Assembly: GCF_019890725.1 (NCBI RefSeq)
Contig: NZ_JAINZZ010000007.1
Span: 1-64,000 of the forward strand
DNA from: Actinacidiphila acidipaludis
GTDB lineage: Bacteria > Actinomycetota > Actinomycetes > Streptomycetales > Streptomycetaceae
Direction of reading: 5' to 3'
Length of the DNA: 64,000 nt
The number at the start of each line of letters is the position of its first letter. Position 1 is the stretch's first letter. The notes under the pieces are model-generated. The model did not search any database and was not told the origin of the DNA. It saw only the letters and a program-made list of their open reading frames with translations. Below, piece by piece: positions 53,194 to 64,000 of the stretch. The position numbers and the translations under genes were made by a program.

Positions 53194-53487
53194 CTACTCC
53201 AGCCAGCCCTCGAACTCCTCGGCCAGGGAGTCCAGTTCGGCGGTGTCCAGCGCTCCCGCCGGGTCCTCGACCACGACCAGCCACTGGGCGTCCTCCGCGT
53301 CGTCCTCCCCGGCGAGCGCGTCCCGGACCAGGCGCGGCTCCGCGGACAGCGCGAAGCGGGAGGTCAGCAGCTCCGCCACCTCCTCGGCGGCGTCGCGGTC
53401 GGGCAGCACGAGAACGTGCGGGCCGTGCGGGCCGTCTGGGTCGTGGGGGCCGTCGGGGCCGCGGTGGTCGGGGGTCTCAGCGCTCAC
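53194..53487 (-). CDS. Small acidic conserved hypothetical protein
   Basis: 97 residues. A Pro/Asp/Gly-rich N-terminus precedes a compact acidic domain: HVLVLPDRDAAEEVAELLTS, RFALSAEPRLVRDALAGEDD, AEDAQWLVVVEDPAGALD, ending EEFEGWLE. No membrane or signal segment. I recall related small proteins beside holA in streptomycetes; no function is known to me. GTG at 53487 has only a weak GGGG upstream. It is divergent from holA and convergent with the MFS gene (3-bp gap). Confidence 0.72.
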   Translation of the reverse strand: MSAETPDHRGPDGPHDPDGPHGPHVLVLPDRDAAEEVAELLTSRFALSAEPRLVRDALAGEDDAEDAQWLVVVEDPAGALDTAELDSLAEEFEGWLE

Positions 53488-53541
53488 CCCGGTATTGTCC
53501 CCGGGCCCGGTTGTCGGCGGGCCGTGGGATGCTGGTCGGCG

Positions 53542-54528
53542 ATGGCCAGGAAGACCGCACCCGACGACGTCCTCGCTCCGCTCACCCTCGCCGTGGGCCA
53601 GGAGGACCTGCTGCTCGACCGCGCCGTGCGCGAGGTGGTGACGGCCGCCCGCGCCGCCGATCCGGACACCGACGTGCGCGACCTGACGTCCGACGCCCTG
53701 CAGCCCGGGACGCTCGCCGAGCTGACCAGCCCGTCGCTGTTCGCCGAGCGCAAGGTCATCGTCGTCAGGAACGCCCAGGACCTCTCGGCCGACAGCGTCA
53801 AGGAGGTCAGGGCCTACATCGGCGCGCCCGTCGAGGAGGTCGTGCTGGTGCTGCTGCACGCCGGCGGCGCCAAGGGCAAGGCGCTGCTCGACGCCGCGCG
53901 CAAGGCCGGCGCCCGCGAGGTGGCCTGCCCGAAGATGACCAAGCCCGCCGACCGGCTGGCGTTCGTCCGCGGCGAGTTCCGCACCCTGGGCCGTTCCGCG
54001 ACGCCCGAGGCCGCCCAGGCGCTGGTCGACGCCCTGGGCAGCGACCTGCGCGAGCTCGCCAGCGCCTGCGCCCAGCTGGTGGCCGACACCGACGGCACGG
54101 TGGACGTCGCGGTGGTCGCCCGGTACTACACCGGCCGCGCGGAGGCGACCGGCTTCGAGGTCGCCGACCTCGCGGTCACCGGCCGGACCGCCGAGGCGCT
54201 GGAGCGCCTGCGCTGGGCGGTGTCCGTCGGCCAGCCGCTGCCCGGCATCACCTTCGCCCTGGCCTCCGGCGTGCGCGCCATCGGCAAGCTCGCCTCCGCC
54301 CCCCGCGGGGCCAACCCCGGCCAGCTCGCCCGTGATCTGGGCATGCCGCCGTGGAAGATCGACCGCGTCCGGCAGCAGATGCGCAGCTGGAGCGCGGACG
54401 GTGTCTCGGTCGCGCTGCGCGCGGTCGCCGAGGCCGACGCCGCCGTCAAGGGCGGGGGTGCCGACCCCGCCTACGCGCTGGAGAAGGCAGTCGTCACCAT
54501 CGCCCGCGCCGCCCGCTCCCGCGGCTAG
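53542..54528 (+). CDS. holA: DNA polymerase III subunit delta
   Basis: 328 residues. Part of the clamp-loader that opens the sliding clamp. Signatures are LAVGQEDLLLDRAVREVVTA at the N-terminus, SLFAERKVIVVRNAQDLS, and in the C-terminal domain LPGITFALASGVRAIGKL and DLGMPPWKIDRVRQQM. The length is normal. rpsT is convergent downstream across a strong terminator, the usual holA-rpsT neighbourhood. Confidence 0.95.
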   Translation: MARKTAPDDVLAPLTLAVGQEDLLLDRAVREVVTAARAADPDTDVRDLTSDALQPGTLAELTSPSLFAERKVIVVRNAQDLSADSVKEVRAYIGAPVEEVVLVLLHAGGAKGKALLDAARKAGAREVACPKMTKPADRLAFVRGEFRTLGRSATPEAAQALVDALGSDLRELASACAQLVADTDGTVDVAVVARYYTGRAEATGFEVADLAVTGRTAEALERLRWAVSVGQPLPGITFALASGVRAIGKLASAPRGANPGQLARDLGMPPWKIDRVRQQMRSWSADGVSVALRAVAEADAAVKGGGADPAYALEKAVVTIARAARSRG

Positions 54529-54645
54529 CGGCACCCGGCGCTCACACCTCGCGGCTCACCAGCGCCTCACACCTCTCGCTCCACCGGTGTGACCGAGTGA
54601 CCGATGCCCTCCGACGGCCTGACCCGACAGCACCCGCCGCACACG

Positions 54646-54686
54646 ACAGCACCGCCCGCCCGGGAAGTCCGGGCGGGCGGTGCTGT
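54646..54686. terminator. Bidirectional terminator between holA and rpsT
   Basis: An 18-bp perfect stem (54646-54663 with 54669-54686) has a GAAGT loop. It lies in the 326-bp gene-free gap between the two convergent genes. The rest of the gap shows nothing I can support as a feature. Confidence 0.9.
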
Positions 54687-54854
54687 GTGCTTCCGATCGG
54701 GTGCGATCAGGCTTCCGCGCCCAGCACCGCAGCAACGTGGCGAACGTCCGAGTGCGGTGCGATGGTCCGAGCGATGCGGGTCCGGGCGGTAGAGGGGCCG
54801 CTGGTTCCGGTTGTCCGCGGTGCCGTGGACCGCTGGGTCGTCGGAAGCCGGTGA

Positions 54855-55121
54855 TCAGCCCTCGAGCGCGGAGACCGACTGAGCCAGCGCCGACTTCTTG
54901 TTGGCGGCCTGGTTCTTGTGGATGACGCCCTTGCTGACGGCCTTGTCGAGCTTGCGGGCGGCGGAGCGCGCGGCCTCGTTGGCCTTCTCCGCGTCACCGG
55001 CGGCCACGGCCTCGCGGGTACGGCGGATCGCGGTCTTCAGCTCGGACTTGACGGCCTTGTTGCGCTGGCGCGCCTTCTCGTTGGTCTTGTTGCGCTTGAT
55101 CTGGGACTTGATGTTCGCCAC
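54855..55121 (-). CDS. rpsT: 30S ribosomal protein S20
   Basis: 88 residues, starting [20 protein letters not shown], the typical S20 N-terminus. The rest is Lys/Ala-rich and helical with [20 protein letters not shown] near the end. It binds 16S rRNA. It is divergent from lepA over 193 bp. Confidence 0.98.
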   Translation of the reverse strand: MANIKSQIKRNKTNEKARQRNKAVKSELKTAIRRTREAVAAGDAEKANEAARSAARKLDKAVSKGVIHKNQAANKKSALAQSVSALEG

Positions 55122-55314
55122 GAAAGAGCCTTCTCAGGTTCGTACTGCTCGGGTACCTACTGGTGAGCGCCTCGGGTAGAGGGCACGAGGCGCAGCGCCC
55201 CAGATTAACAGCAGCCCGCTCCGGCTCCCAAACCGGAGCAGGGCCCGGCTCATGGGACTATGGACAGCAACGTACAGGTAGCAACGTGCCGCGTCTCAAG
55301 AAAATGGACCCTGC

Positions 55315-57198
55315 GTGCCCGCCATCCCTTCCCATGTGCCGCACAACGTGCCGGAGCCCAGCCGTACCGATCCGGCGCTGATCCGCAATTTCTGCATCAT
55401 CGCCCACATCGACCACGGCAAGTCGACGCTGGCCGACCGGATGCTGCAGCTCACCGGCGTCGTCGACCAGCGGCAGATGCGCGCCCAGTACCTCGACCGC
55501 ATGGACATCGAGCGTGAGCGGGGCATCACGATCAAGTCCCAGGCGGTCCGGCTGCCGTGGGCGCCGACCGCCGGGGAGCAGGCGGGCCGGACCCACATCC
55601 TCAACATGATCGACACCCCGGGCCACGTGGACTTCACCTACGAGGTCTCCCGCTCGCTGGCCGCCTGCGAGGGCACGGTCCTGCTGGTGGACGCCGCACA
55701 GGGCATCGAGGCGCAGACGCTGGCCAACCTCTACCTGGCGATGGAGAACGACCTCACCATCGTGCCGGTGCTGAACAAGATCGACCTGCCGGCCGCCCAG
55801 CCGGAGAAGTTCGCCGAGGAGCTGGCCAACCTCATCGGCTGCGACCCCGACGACGTGCTGCGGGTGTCGGCCAAGACCGGCGTCGGCGTGGACGCGCTGC
55901 TGGACCGCGTGGTGCGGGACGTGCCGGCCCCGGTGGGCGTCAAGGACGCCCCCGCCCGCGCGATGATCTTCGACTCGGTCTACGACTCCTACCGGGGCGT
56001 CGTCACCTACGTCCGGGTCGTCGACGGCCAGCTCAACAAGCGCGAGCGGATCCGGATGATGTCCACCGGCGCCACGCACGAGCTGCTGGAGATCGGCACC
56101 AACTCGCCCGAGATGCTCCCGGCCGACGGTCTGGGCGTCGGCGAGGTGGGCTACCTGATCACCGGTGTGAAGGACGTCCGGCAGTCCAAGGTCGGTGACA
56201 CCATCACCAGCCAGAGCGCCGGCGCCACCGTGCCGCTGGGCGGCTACAAGGACCCCAAGCCGATGGTGTTCTCCGGCCTGTACCCGCTGGACGGCTCGGA
56301 CTACCCGGAGCTGCGCGAGGCCCTGGACAAGCTGCAGCTCAACGACGCGGCGCTGGTCTACGAGCCGGAGACGTCCGCCGCGCTCGGCTTCGGCTTCCGC
56401 GTCGGCTTCCTGGGCCTGCTGCACCTGGACGTGATCCGGGAGCGCCTGGAGCGCGAGTTCGGCCTCGACCTGATCGCGACCGCGCCCAACGTGGTCTACC
56501 GGGTGATCATGGAGGACGGCTCGGAGCACGTCGTCACCAACCCCAGCGAGTTCCCCGAGGGCAAGCTCGCCGAGGTGTACGAGCCGGTGGTGCGCGCCAC
56601 CGTCCTGGCGCCCACCGAGTTCATCGGCGCGATCATGGAACTCTGCCAGAACCGGCGCGGCTCGCTGCTCGGCATGGACTACCTGTCCGAGGACCGGGTC
56701 GAGATCCGCTACACCCTGCCGCTGGCCGAGATCGTCTTCGACTTCTTCGACCAGCTGAAGTCCAAGACCCGCGGCTACGCCTCGCTGGACTACGAGCCCA
56801 CCGGCGAGCAGAGCGCCGACCTGGTCAAGGTCGACATCCTGCTGCACGGCGACAAGGTCGACGCGTTCTCCGCGATCACCCACAAGGAGAAGGCGTACGC
56901 CTACGGCGTGCGGCTGGTGGCCAAGCTCCGGGAGCTCATCCCGCGGCAGAACTTCGAGGTGCCCATCCAGGCGGCCATCGGCTCGCGGGTCATCGCCCGT
57001 GAGACGGTGCGCGCCATCCGCAAGGACGTGCTCGCCAAGTGCTATGGCGGAGACATCTCCCGTAAGCGCAAGCTGCTGGAGAAGCAGAAGGAAGGCAAGA
57101 AGCGGATGAAGATGGTGGGCAGCGTGGAGGTCCCGCAGGAGGCGTTCATCGCGGTGCTGTCCACCGACTCGGACGGGGACGGCAAAGCGAAGAAGTGA
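55315..57198 (+). CDS. lepA: Elongation factor 4 (LepA)
   Basis: 627 residues. A translational GTPase that acts on stalled or mis-translocated ribosomes. G domain: [35 protein letters not shown] and NKIDLP. The lepA-specific C-terminal domain includes [20 protein letters not shown] and ends with [17 protein letters not shown] at 55315 is used; the Shine-Dalgarno is weak (ATGGA). Confidence 0.97.
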   Translation: MPAIPSHVPHNVPEPSRTDPALIRNFCIIAHIDHGKSTLADRMLQLTGVVDQRQMRAQYLDRMDIERERGITIKSQAVRLPWAPTAGEQAGRTHILNMIDTPGHVDFTYEVSRSLAACEGTVLLVDAAQGIEAQTLANLYLAMENDLTIVPVLNKIDLPAAQPEKFAEELANLIGCDPDDVLRVSAKTGVGVDALLDRVVRDVPAPVGVKDAPARAMIFDSVYDSYRGVVTYVRVVDGQLNKRERIRMMSTGATHELLEIGTNSPEMLPADGLGVGEVGYLITGVKDVRQSKVGDTITSQSAGATVPLGGYKDPKPMVFSGLYPLDGSDYPELREALDKLQLNDAALVYEPETSAALGFGFRVGFLGLLHLDVIRERLEREFGLDLIATAPNVVYRVIMEDGSEHVVTNPSEFPEGKLAEVYEPVVRATVLAPTEFIGAIMELCQNRRGSLLGMDYLSEDRVEIRYTLPLAEIVFDFFDQLKSKTRGYASLDYEPTGEQSADLVKVDILLHGDKVDAFSAITHKEKAYAYGVRLVAKLRELIPRQNFEVPIQAAIGSRVIARETVRAIRKDVLAKCYGGDISRKRKLLEKQKEGKKRMKMVGSVEVPQEAFIAVLSTDSDGDGKAKK

Positions 57199-57218
57199 AG
57201 AGAGCTTCACGATTACAA

Positions 57219-57255
57219 GCCGACGGCCTTTTCCCCTTACGCGCAGGCCGTCGGC
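57219..57255 (+). terminator. Terminator after lepA
   Basis: GCCGACGGCC (57219-57228) pairs with GGCCGTCGGC (57246-57255) around a 17-nt loop, 20 bp after the stop codon. Confidence 0.85.
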
Positions 57256-57327
57256 GCTCTACCCTGATCCGACCGACTAGGTTACTGGTGAGTTAACAAG
57301 GCCCGGAACGGCCCGGAGGTAGTAGTC

Positions 57328-59211
<1,884 letters not shown>

Positions 59212-59223
59212 GGGGCGCCGGCC

Positions 59224-59307
59224 GGCTGGAGACGGCGGGCTGGAGTCGGCGGGCTGGAGTCGGCGGGCTGGAGACGGCGGGCTGGAGTCGGCGGGCTGGA
59301 GACGGTC
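59224..59307 (+). repeat. 14-bp minisatellite after the acyl-CoA ligase gene
   Basis: Six tandem copies of GGCTGGAG(T/A)CGGCG start at 59224, 59238, 59252, 59266, 59280 and 59294. The period is not a multiple of three, and the array lies in the 230-bp gap before the phosphatase gene. Confidence 0.93.
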
Positions 59308-59441
59308 GGGCGGCGGGCGGTCGCGCGGAGGGTAGTCGATGACACGCCCCCGCACGGGCGAATGCGCGTCAACGGCGCACGAAGGAGGGAGACGGCCCCG
59401 GCTTCGGGGACCTGACCCCCTTCCGGTGCCAGGCTGAGCGC

Positions 59442-61232
59442 GTGAGCCCCACCGCAGCGGTGGCCCGAGCGCACGGCCGGGCCACCGGCACCAGCCTCCC
59501 GGGCAACGAGCTCGCCGCAGGCGCGGCCCGCAGATTCCTGCGCGCCGCGCTCGCGGAGTGGGCCGACCCGTTCTTCGCCGACCGCGTCGTGGACGACGGC
59601 ACCCTCCTGGTCAGCGAGCTGGTCACGAACGCCGTGGTCCACGCCGGAACCGCCGTGGAGCTCGTCTGCCGGCTCGATCCGGCCGAGTCCGCGCTCGTCC
59701 TGGAGGTCACCGACCACCACCCCGCCCGCGCGCTGCGGGCCGACGCCGACCACGCGGAGCCCGGTCGCGGGAACGAGCGTGCCGAGGCAATCCGCGCCGG
59801 CGCCGACCGGTCCGAGGCGGGCCGCGGGCTCCACCTCGTCGCGGCGCTCTCCGACACCTGGGGCGTCACCTACCGCCGCGACCGCAAGACCGTCTGGTGC
59901 GCCATCGCCCTGACGGCCCCGCCCGAGCCGGCCGTGCGCATCCCCGCGCAGCTTCTCGCGCCCAGCCTGCCGGCCCAGCCGCGGCGGACCGAGCCGGGCT
60001 GGAGCGACCACGGTTCGCTGTCGTTCCTGGCCGAGGCGTCGGACCTGCTCGCCGGGCAGCTCGACGAGGACAACGTCGCCTCGCTCGCCGGGCAGCTGCT
60101 GGTGCCGCGGCTCGCTGACTGGTGCGCGGTCTGGCTCTACCCCGGCGGCGCCGCCCCCCGCCTCGCGCACGTCTGGCACAGCGCGGAGCAGCGCATCGAC
60201 GGCCTGCGGGAGGTCCTGGAGCGGACCCCGGTCCCGCCCGGCGACCGGCCCGGCGCCAGGGTCCACCCCTGGCCCGGAGGCGACGCCACCCCCTGCGGCC
60301 CCGGCACCGCGCTCGCCGTCCCGCTGATCGCCGCCGGCCGCTGCCACGGCACCCTGCTGCTGGGCTCCGCCGCCCCGCGGGGCCTGCCCGACGGCGGGCT
60401 CGGCCTGGTCGAGGACTTCGCCCGCCGGGTCGCCCTCGCCCTCGGCACCGCCCGGCAGTACGCCCGCCAGGCGATGATCAGCACCGTGCTGCAGCGGGGC
60501 CTGCTGCCGCCGGCCTCCGGACGCATCCCCGGCGTCGACCACGCCGTCGTCTACGAGCCGACGGCCGGCGACTGGGTCGGCGGGGACTTCTACGACCTGT
60601 TCCCGGCCGGTGACGGCCGCTGGTGCTTCGCACTGGGCGACGTGTGCGGGAGCGGCCCGGAGGCCGCGTCGCTGGCCGGGATCGCCCGGCCGGTGCTGCG
60701 GCTGCTGGCGCGCGAGGGGTGCGGGGTCGCGGACGTCCTCGACCGCCTCAACAGGGCGCTCGCCGACGAGGCCGCGACGGCGCTGCTCGCGGAGAACACC
60801 GCGTGGGACGGGCACGCGCGGTTCCTCTCCCTGCTGTACGGGGAGATCCGGCCGGGCCGGCCGGGGCGCGGCGCCCGGGTGAACCTGGCCTCGGCCGGCC
60901 ACCCGCTGCCGCTGGTGCTCGCGCCCGACGGCACGGTGCGGCCCGCGGCCACCCCGCAGATGCTGCTGGGGATCTCGGACGACGCCCGCTACACCGGGGA
61001 GAGCTTCGAGCTGGCGCCCGGTGACACCCTGCTGTGCGTGACGGACGGGGTGACCGAGCGGCGGCACGGGGACCGCCAGTTCGACGACGAGGACGGCCTG
61101 GCGGCCGCGCTCAGCCGCTGCACGGGGTTGCCTGCGGCAGGCGTGGCGGAGCGGCTGCGCAAGGCCGTCCACGAGTACGACGAGACGCCGCCCGCGGACG
61201 ACCTCGCCCTCCTCGTCCTCCAAGCCCTCTGA
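59442..61232 (+). CDS. SpoIIE-type PP2C phosphatase with HATPase and GAF-like domains
   Basis: 596 residues. An RsbW-like ATP-binding domain (about 20-155) has LLVSELVTNAVVHAGT (N-box) and EAGRGLHLVAALSDTWG (G-box). A GAF-like sensor follows (about 195-345), including GTALAVPLIAAGRCHGTLLL. The C-terminal SpoIIE phosphatase (about 365-595) has WVGGDFYDLFP, FALGDVCGSGPEAASLAG, LASAGHPLPLVL and DDLALLVL, with the expected metal aspartates. It likely tunes an anti-sigma/anti-anti-sigma switch in stress or development. GTG at 59442 has only a weak AGG site. Confidence 0.93.
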   Translation: MSPTAAVARAHGRATGTSLPGNELAAGAARRFLRAALAEWADPFFADRVVDDGTLLVSELVTNAVVHAGTAVELVCRLDPAESALVLEVTDHHPARALRADADHAEPGRGNERAEAIRAGADRSEAGRGLHLVAALSDTWGVTYRRDRKTVWCAIALTAPPEPAVRIPAQLLAPSLPAQPRRTEPGWSDHGSLSFLAEASDLLAGQLDEDNVASLAGQLLVPRLADWCAVWLYPGGAAPRLAHVWHSAEQRIDGLREVLERTPVPPGDRPGARVHPWPGGDATPCGPGTALAVPLIAAGRCHGTLLLGSAAPRGLPDGGLGLVEDFARRVALALGTARQYARQAMISTVLQRGLLPPASGRIPGVDHAVVYEPTAGDWVGGDFYDLFPAGDGRWCFALGDVCGSGPEAASLAGIARPVLRLLAREGCGVADVLDRLNRALADEAATALLAENTAWDGHARFLSLLYGEIRPGRPGRGARVNLASAGHPLPLVLAPDGTVRPAATPQMLLGISDDARYTGESFELAPGDTLLCVTDGVTERRHGDRQFDDEDGLAAALSRCTGLPAAGVAERLRKAVHEYDETPPADDLALLVLQAL

Positions 61233-61270
61233 CCTCCGGCCCGGTCGCCCGTCCCCGCTCGGGCAGCACT

Positions 61271-61399
61271 AAGCCCTGCGCGGGCCGCGGTCCGCCTGGG
61301 AACGGTGTGCGGTAAGCCCTGCGCGGGCCGCGGTTCGCCTACGAACGGTGTGCGCCAAGCCCTGCGCGGGCTGCGGTCCGCCTGGGAACGGTGTGCGTT
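61271..61399 (+). repeat. 43-bp tandem repeats in the phosphatase-hemW gap
   Basis: AAGCCCTGCGCGGG starts at 61271, 61314 and 61357, giving three units of 43 bp, each ending in a GAACGGTGTGCG word. They open a 696-bp gap without any gene I can support. Confidence 0.9.
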
Positions 61400-61711
61400 G
61401 GGCCCCGACAGGGGCGCGGGGAACTGCGCGGTCAGCCACGACGCGTGCCGCAGTCCGTCACCGTCCTGGAGGGGCTGTTCGGTCCGTTCCGGACCACCGG
61501 CCGGCGGCCGGTTGCCCTGCGCGGGCTGGGTCCGCCTGCGTACGGTGTGCGGTAAGCCCTGCGCGGGCCGCGGTCCGCCTGGGAACGGTGTGCGTTGGGC
61601 CCCGGCAGGGGCGCGGGGAACTGCGCGACCGGCCACGACGCGTGCCGCAGTCCGTCACCGTCCTGGAGGGGCTGTTCGGTCCGTTCCGGACCACCGGCCG
61701 GCGGCCGGTTG
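61360..61711 (+). repeat. Long direct duplication with a streptomycete-type dispersed repeat
   Basis: A stretch of about 155 bp (61360-61514) recurs at 61557-61711, offset 197 bp, nearly identical. Each copy contains GGGGCGCGGGGAACTGCGCG followed by a CAGCCACGACG-like word, a sequence I recall as frequent between genes in Streptomyces, and a CGGTCCG/CGGACC hairpin. The remaining bases up to hemW hold nothing further that I can identify. Confidence 0.88.
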
Positions 61712-61928
61712 CTCGCGCTGGGGGCGCCTCCCGGGCGAAGAATGGGGGACCTCGCACCCCCTGATGGTTGCCGTTCGCCCGCACAGGGCGAGCCGCTCTC
61801 CTCGCGCGGGAGAGACCCCTTGCCCGGGAGAGGGCGAACCCGGGTCAGGGCGGGCCCTGGAGTGGGGCGAGGTGGGGGGCGCGGGCCGCACAGGGCGCGT
61901 ACCGTGCAGGCGGGGGATACTGGAGGGC

Positions 61929-63161
61929 ATGCCTTCCGTACTCCCCGAGGGGGAACCCGTGCCGGCGGACGGCGCCCTACCGCGCCACGCCCTGGACGGG
62001 GCCGCCACCCGCCCCCTCGGCTTCTACCTGCACGTGCCCTACTGCGCGACCCGCTGCGGCTACTGCGACTTCAACACCTACACCGCCTCCGAGCTTCGCG
62101 GCTCCGGCGGCGCCCTGGCCTCCCGCGAGAACTACGCGGACGTGCTGATCGAGGAGGTCCGCCGGGCCCGCAAGGTGCTGGGCGACGACCCGCGCCAGGT
62201 CGAGACCGTCTTCGTGGGGGGCGGCACCCCCACCCTGCTGCCCGCCGCCGACCTCGGCCGGATGCTCGCCGCGATCCGCGACGAGTTCGGCCTCGCGCCG
62301 GGCGCGGAGGTGACCACCGAGGCCAACCCCGAGTCCGTCGACCCGGCCTACCTGGCCGGACTGCGGGAGAGCGGCTTCACCCGGATGTCGTTCGGGATGC
62401 AGAGCGCCCGGCAGCACGTCCTGAAGGTGCTCGACCGCACCCACACCCCCGGCCGGCCCGAGGCCTGCGTGGCCGAGGCCCGCGCGGCCGGGTTCGACCA
62501 CGTCAACCTCGACCTGATCTACGGCACCCCGGGCGAGACCGACGCGGACTGGCTGGCCTCCCTGGACGCGGCGATCGGCGCCGGCCCCGACCACGTCTCG
62601 GCCTACGCCCTGATCGTGGAGGAGGGCACCCAGCTCGCCCGGCGGATCCGCCGCGGCGAGGTGCCGATGACCGACGACGACGTGCACGCCGACCGCTACC
62701 TGCTGGCCGAGGAGCGCCTCGCCGCGGCCGGTTTCTCCTGGTACGAGGTCTCCAACTGGGCGACCACCGAGGCCGGGCGCTGCCGGCACAACGAGCTGTA
62801 CTGGACGGGTGCGGACTGGTGGGGCGCGGGCCCGGGGGCGCACAGCCACGTCGGCGGCGTGCGCTGGTGGAACGTCAAGCACCCCGGCGCGTACGCGCAG
62901 GCTCTGGCGGAGGGCCGTACGCCCGGCGCGGGGCGCGAGGTGCTGAGCGACGAGGACCGGCGGGTCGAGCGGATCCTGCTGGAACTGCGGCTGTCGCAGG
63001 GCTGCCCGCTGGACCTGCTCGCCGAGCGGGGCGCGGCCGCGGCGGCCCGTGCCGTTACGGACGGCCTCCTGGAGCCCGGCCCCTACGGCGACGGCCGGGC
63101 CGTCCTCACTCTGCGCGGCCGGCTGCTGGCCGACGCCGTCGTCCGGGACCTGGTCGACTGA
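61929..63161 (+). CDS. hemW: Radical SAM heme chaperone HemW
   Basis: 410 residues. The Fe-S motif is CATRCGYCDF, i.e. C-x3-C-x2-C-x-F, which separates HemW from true HemN (where the last residue is Cys). It is followed by VFVGGGTPTLLPAADLGRM, TTEANPESVD and the C-terminal HemN_C domain. HemW binds heme and delivers it to target proteins. GATACT lies 7 nt before the ATG at 61929, and GGAGGG is too close to act as a normal Shine-Dalgarno, so initiation may be leaderless. Confidence 0.94.
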   Translation: MPSVLPEGEPVPADGALPRHALDGAATRPLGFYLHVPYCATRCGYCDFNTYTASELRGSGGALASRENYADVLIEEVRRARKVLGDDPRQVETVFVGGGTPTLLPAADLGRMLAAIRDEFGLAPGAEVTTEANPESVDPAYLAGLRESGFTRMSFGMQSARQHVLKVLDRTHTPGRPEACVAEARAAGFDHVNLDLIYGTPGETDADWLASLDAAIGAGPDHVSAYALIVEEGTQLARRIRRGEVPMTDDDVHADRYLLAEERLAAAGFSWYEVSNWATTEAGRCRHNELYWTGADWWGAGPGAHSHVGGVRWWNVKHPGAYAQALAEGRTPGAGREVLSDEDRRVERILLELRLSQGCPLDLLAERGAAAAARAVTDGLLEPGPYGDGRAVLTLRGRLLADAVVRDLVD

Positions 63162-63226
63162 GGAAGGCGCCCCCCGTCCGGCGGACTGCCCTCCCGGCGG
63201 ACCGACCGCCGGGTCGGCGCCCCACG

Positions 63227-64000
63227 TCAGGCGTCCGGCCCGGCCGGCTCCGTCACGAAGTCGATGAGGTGCTCGACGGAGCCGAGGAGCTCCGGCTGCA
63301 GGTCGCGGTAGGAGGAGACGGACGCCAGGATCCGCTGCCACGCCTCGCCCGTCGTCATCCGCCACCCGAGGGCCCGGCACACGCCCGTCTTCCAGTCCTC
63401 GCCGCGCGGCACCCGCGGCCACCCCGGGATGCCCACCGAGGACGGCTTCACGGCCTCCCAGACGTCGATGAAGGGGTGGCCGACGACCAGCACGTCCGAG
63501 CCGGTCACGGACGCGGCGATCCGCGACTCCTTCGAGCCGGGCACCAGGTGGTCGACCAGCACGCCGAGCCGTGCGCCGGGAGCGGGGGAGAAGGCCGCGA
63601 CGATGGCGGGAAGGTCGTCCACGCCCTCCAGGTACTCCACGGCCACGCCCTCGACCCGCAGGTCGTGGCCCCACACCCGTTCCACCAGCTCGGCGTCGTG
63701 GCGGCCCTCGACGTAGATCCGGCCCGCCCTGGCCACCCGCGCCTTCGCCCCGGTGACCGCGATCGAGCCGGACGCCGAGAGCAGCGGGCCGCGGGGCCGG
63801 GGCGCGGCCTGCGGCCGGACCAGGGTGACGGGACGGCCGTCGATCAGGAAGCCGCCCGGCGTCATGGGGAAGACCCGGTGCTTGCCGAACCGGTCCTCCA
63901 GGGTGACGGTCAGGCCCTCCGCGGTCTTCTCCACGCGCACCACCGCGCCGCAGAAGCCCGTCGCGGGGTCCTCGACGACCAGGTCCGGCTCCGCCGGGAC
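63227..64000 (-). CDS. DUF3097 family protein (cut by the right edge)
   Basis: At least 258 residues; the 5' end lies beyond the window. TVTLEDRFGKHRVFPMTPGG, FLIDGRPVTLVRP, the segment IYVEGRHDAELVERVWGHDL and LGVLVDHLVPGSKESRIA match DUF3097 as I know it. The last two resemble a TOPRIM-like arrangement (Glu in VEG, later Asp), but that is a guess. The function is not known. It is convergent with hemW over 65 bp. The frame continues through the window edge (residues VEDPATGFCGAVVR). Confidence 0.88.
   Translation of the reverse strand, partial: VPAEPDLVVEDPATGFCGAVVRVEKTAEGLTVTLEDRFGKHRVFPMTPGGFLIDGRPVTLVRPQAAPRPRGPLLSASGSIAVTGAKARVARAGRIYVEGRHDAELVERVWGHDLRVEGVAVEYLEGVDDLPAIVAAFSPAPGARLGVLVDHLVPGSKESRIAASVTGSDVLVVGHPFIDVWEAVKPSSVGIPGWPRVPRGEDWKTGVCRALGWRMTTGEAWQRILASVSSYRDLQPELLGSVEHLIDFVTEPAGPDA

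Overview
The window looks like a chromosomal core segment of a Streptomyces-type actinomycete (Streptomyces or a close relative such as Kitasatospora or Streptacidiphilus). The evidence is the very high G+C at codon third positions, many GTG starts, and a gene order that as I recall it matches the streptomycete rne-rplU-rpmA-obg to leuS-holA-rpsT-lepA-hemW region. No database search was possible, so every assignment rests on motifs, length, synteny and start-site signals visible here.

Layout. (1) 0.1-8.0 kb: a DUF2344-type partner of a radical SAM protein, a large repeat-expanded RNase E/G, ribosomal proteins L21 and L27, and the Obg GTPase. (2) 8.1-21.6 kb: a cell-envelope glycan block, with a GtrA flippase-like protein, a polyprenyl-phosphate glycosyltransferase, two paralogous GT2 proteins (the second fused to a TagF-like CDP-glycerol glycerophosphotransferase), a GT4 enzyme, a YfhO-type membrane protein, a secreted PIG-L deacetylase with a propeller-like C-terminus, and galE. 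(3) 21.6-31.6 kb: proB, an unknown gene, proA, two membrane proteins sharing an N-terminal motif, an M48 protease, a 50-residue membrane protein, nadD, an LCP/LytR_C protein with cytoplasmic YDTG repeats, rsfS and a histidine phosphatase. (4) 31.7-39.7 kb: two near-identical tRNA-Ala(GGC) genes flank an accessory-looking segment with a TetR regulator, two drug-efflux-type MFS transporters, an MmyB-like regulator, an Old Yellow Enzyme and a GT87-like protein. (5) 40.1-51.1 kb: a secreted S53 peptidase, leuS behind what looks like a leucine attenuator with a 12-codon leaderless leader peptide, a membrane-anchored unknown, DegV, ComEA and ComEC. (6) 51.1-64.0 kb: an ArsR-like regulator under a 54-bp palindrome with its MFS transporter, a small unknown, holA, rpsT, lepA, a long-chain acyl-CoA ligase, a SpoIIE-type phosphatase, hemW and the end of a DUF3097 gene cut by the right edge.

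How the parts work together. Blocks 2 and 3 probably form one envelope system. The GT2/TagF/GT4 enzymes would build a phosphodiester glycopolymer, GtrA and its partner would move or modify lipid-linked sugars, and the LCP protein would attach polymer to peptidoglycan. In S. coelicolor the LCP protein PdtA (SCO2578), placed similarly next to nadD, is associated with attaching polydiglycosylphosphate; the equivalence here is inferred from position and domain content. Regulatory features include six genes or leaders with TANNNT exactly 6 nt before ATG (leaderless promoters), two probable CTG start codons, a perfect CRP-type palindrome in the glycan block, and the leuS attenuator. Several minisatellites and tandem or direct repeats lie in genes (rne, the LCP gene, comEC, an MFS gene) and between genes (46.1, 59.2 and 61.3-61.7 kb).
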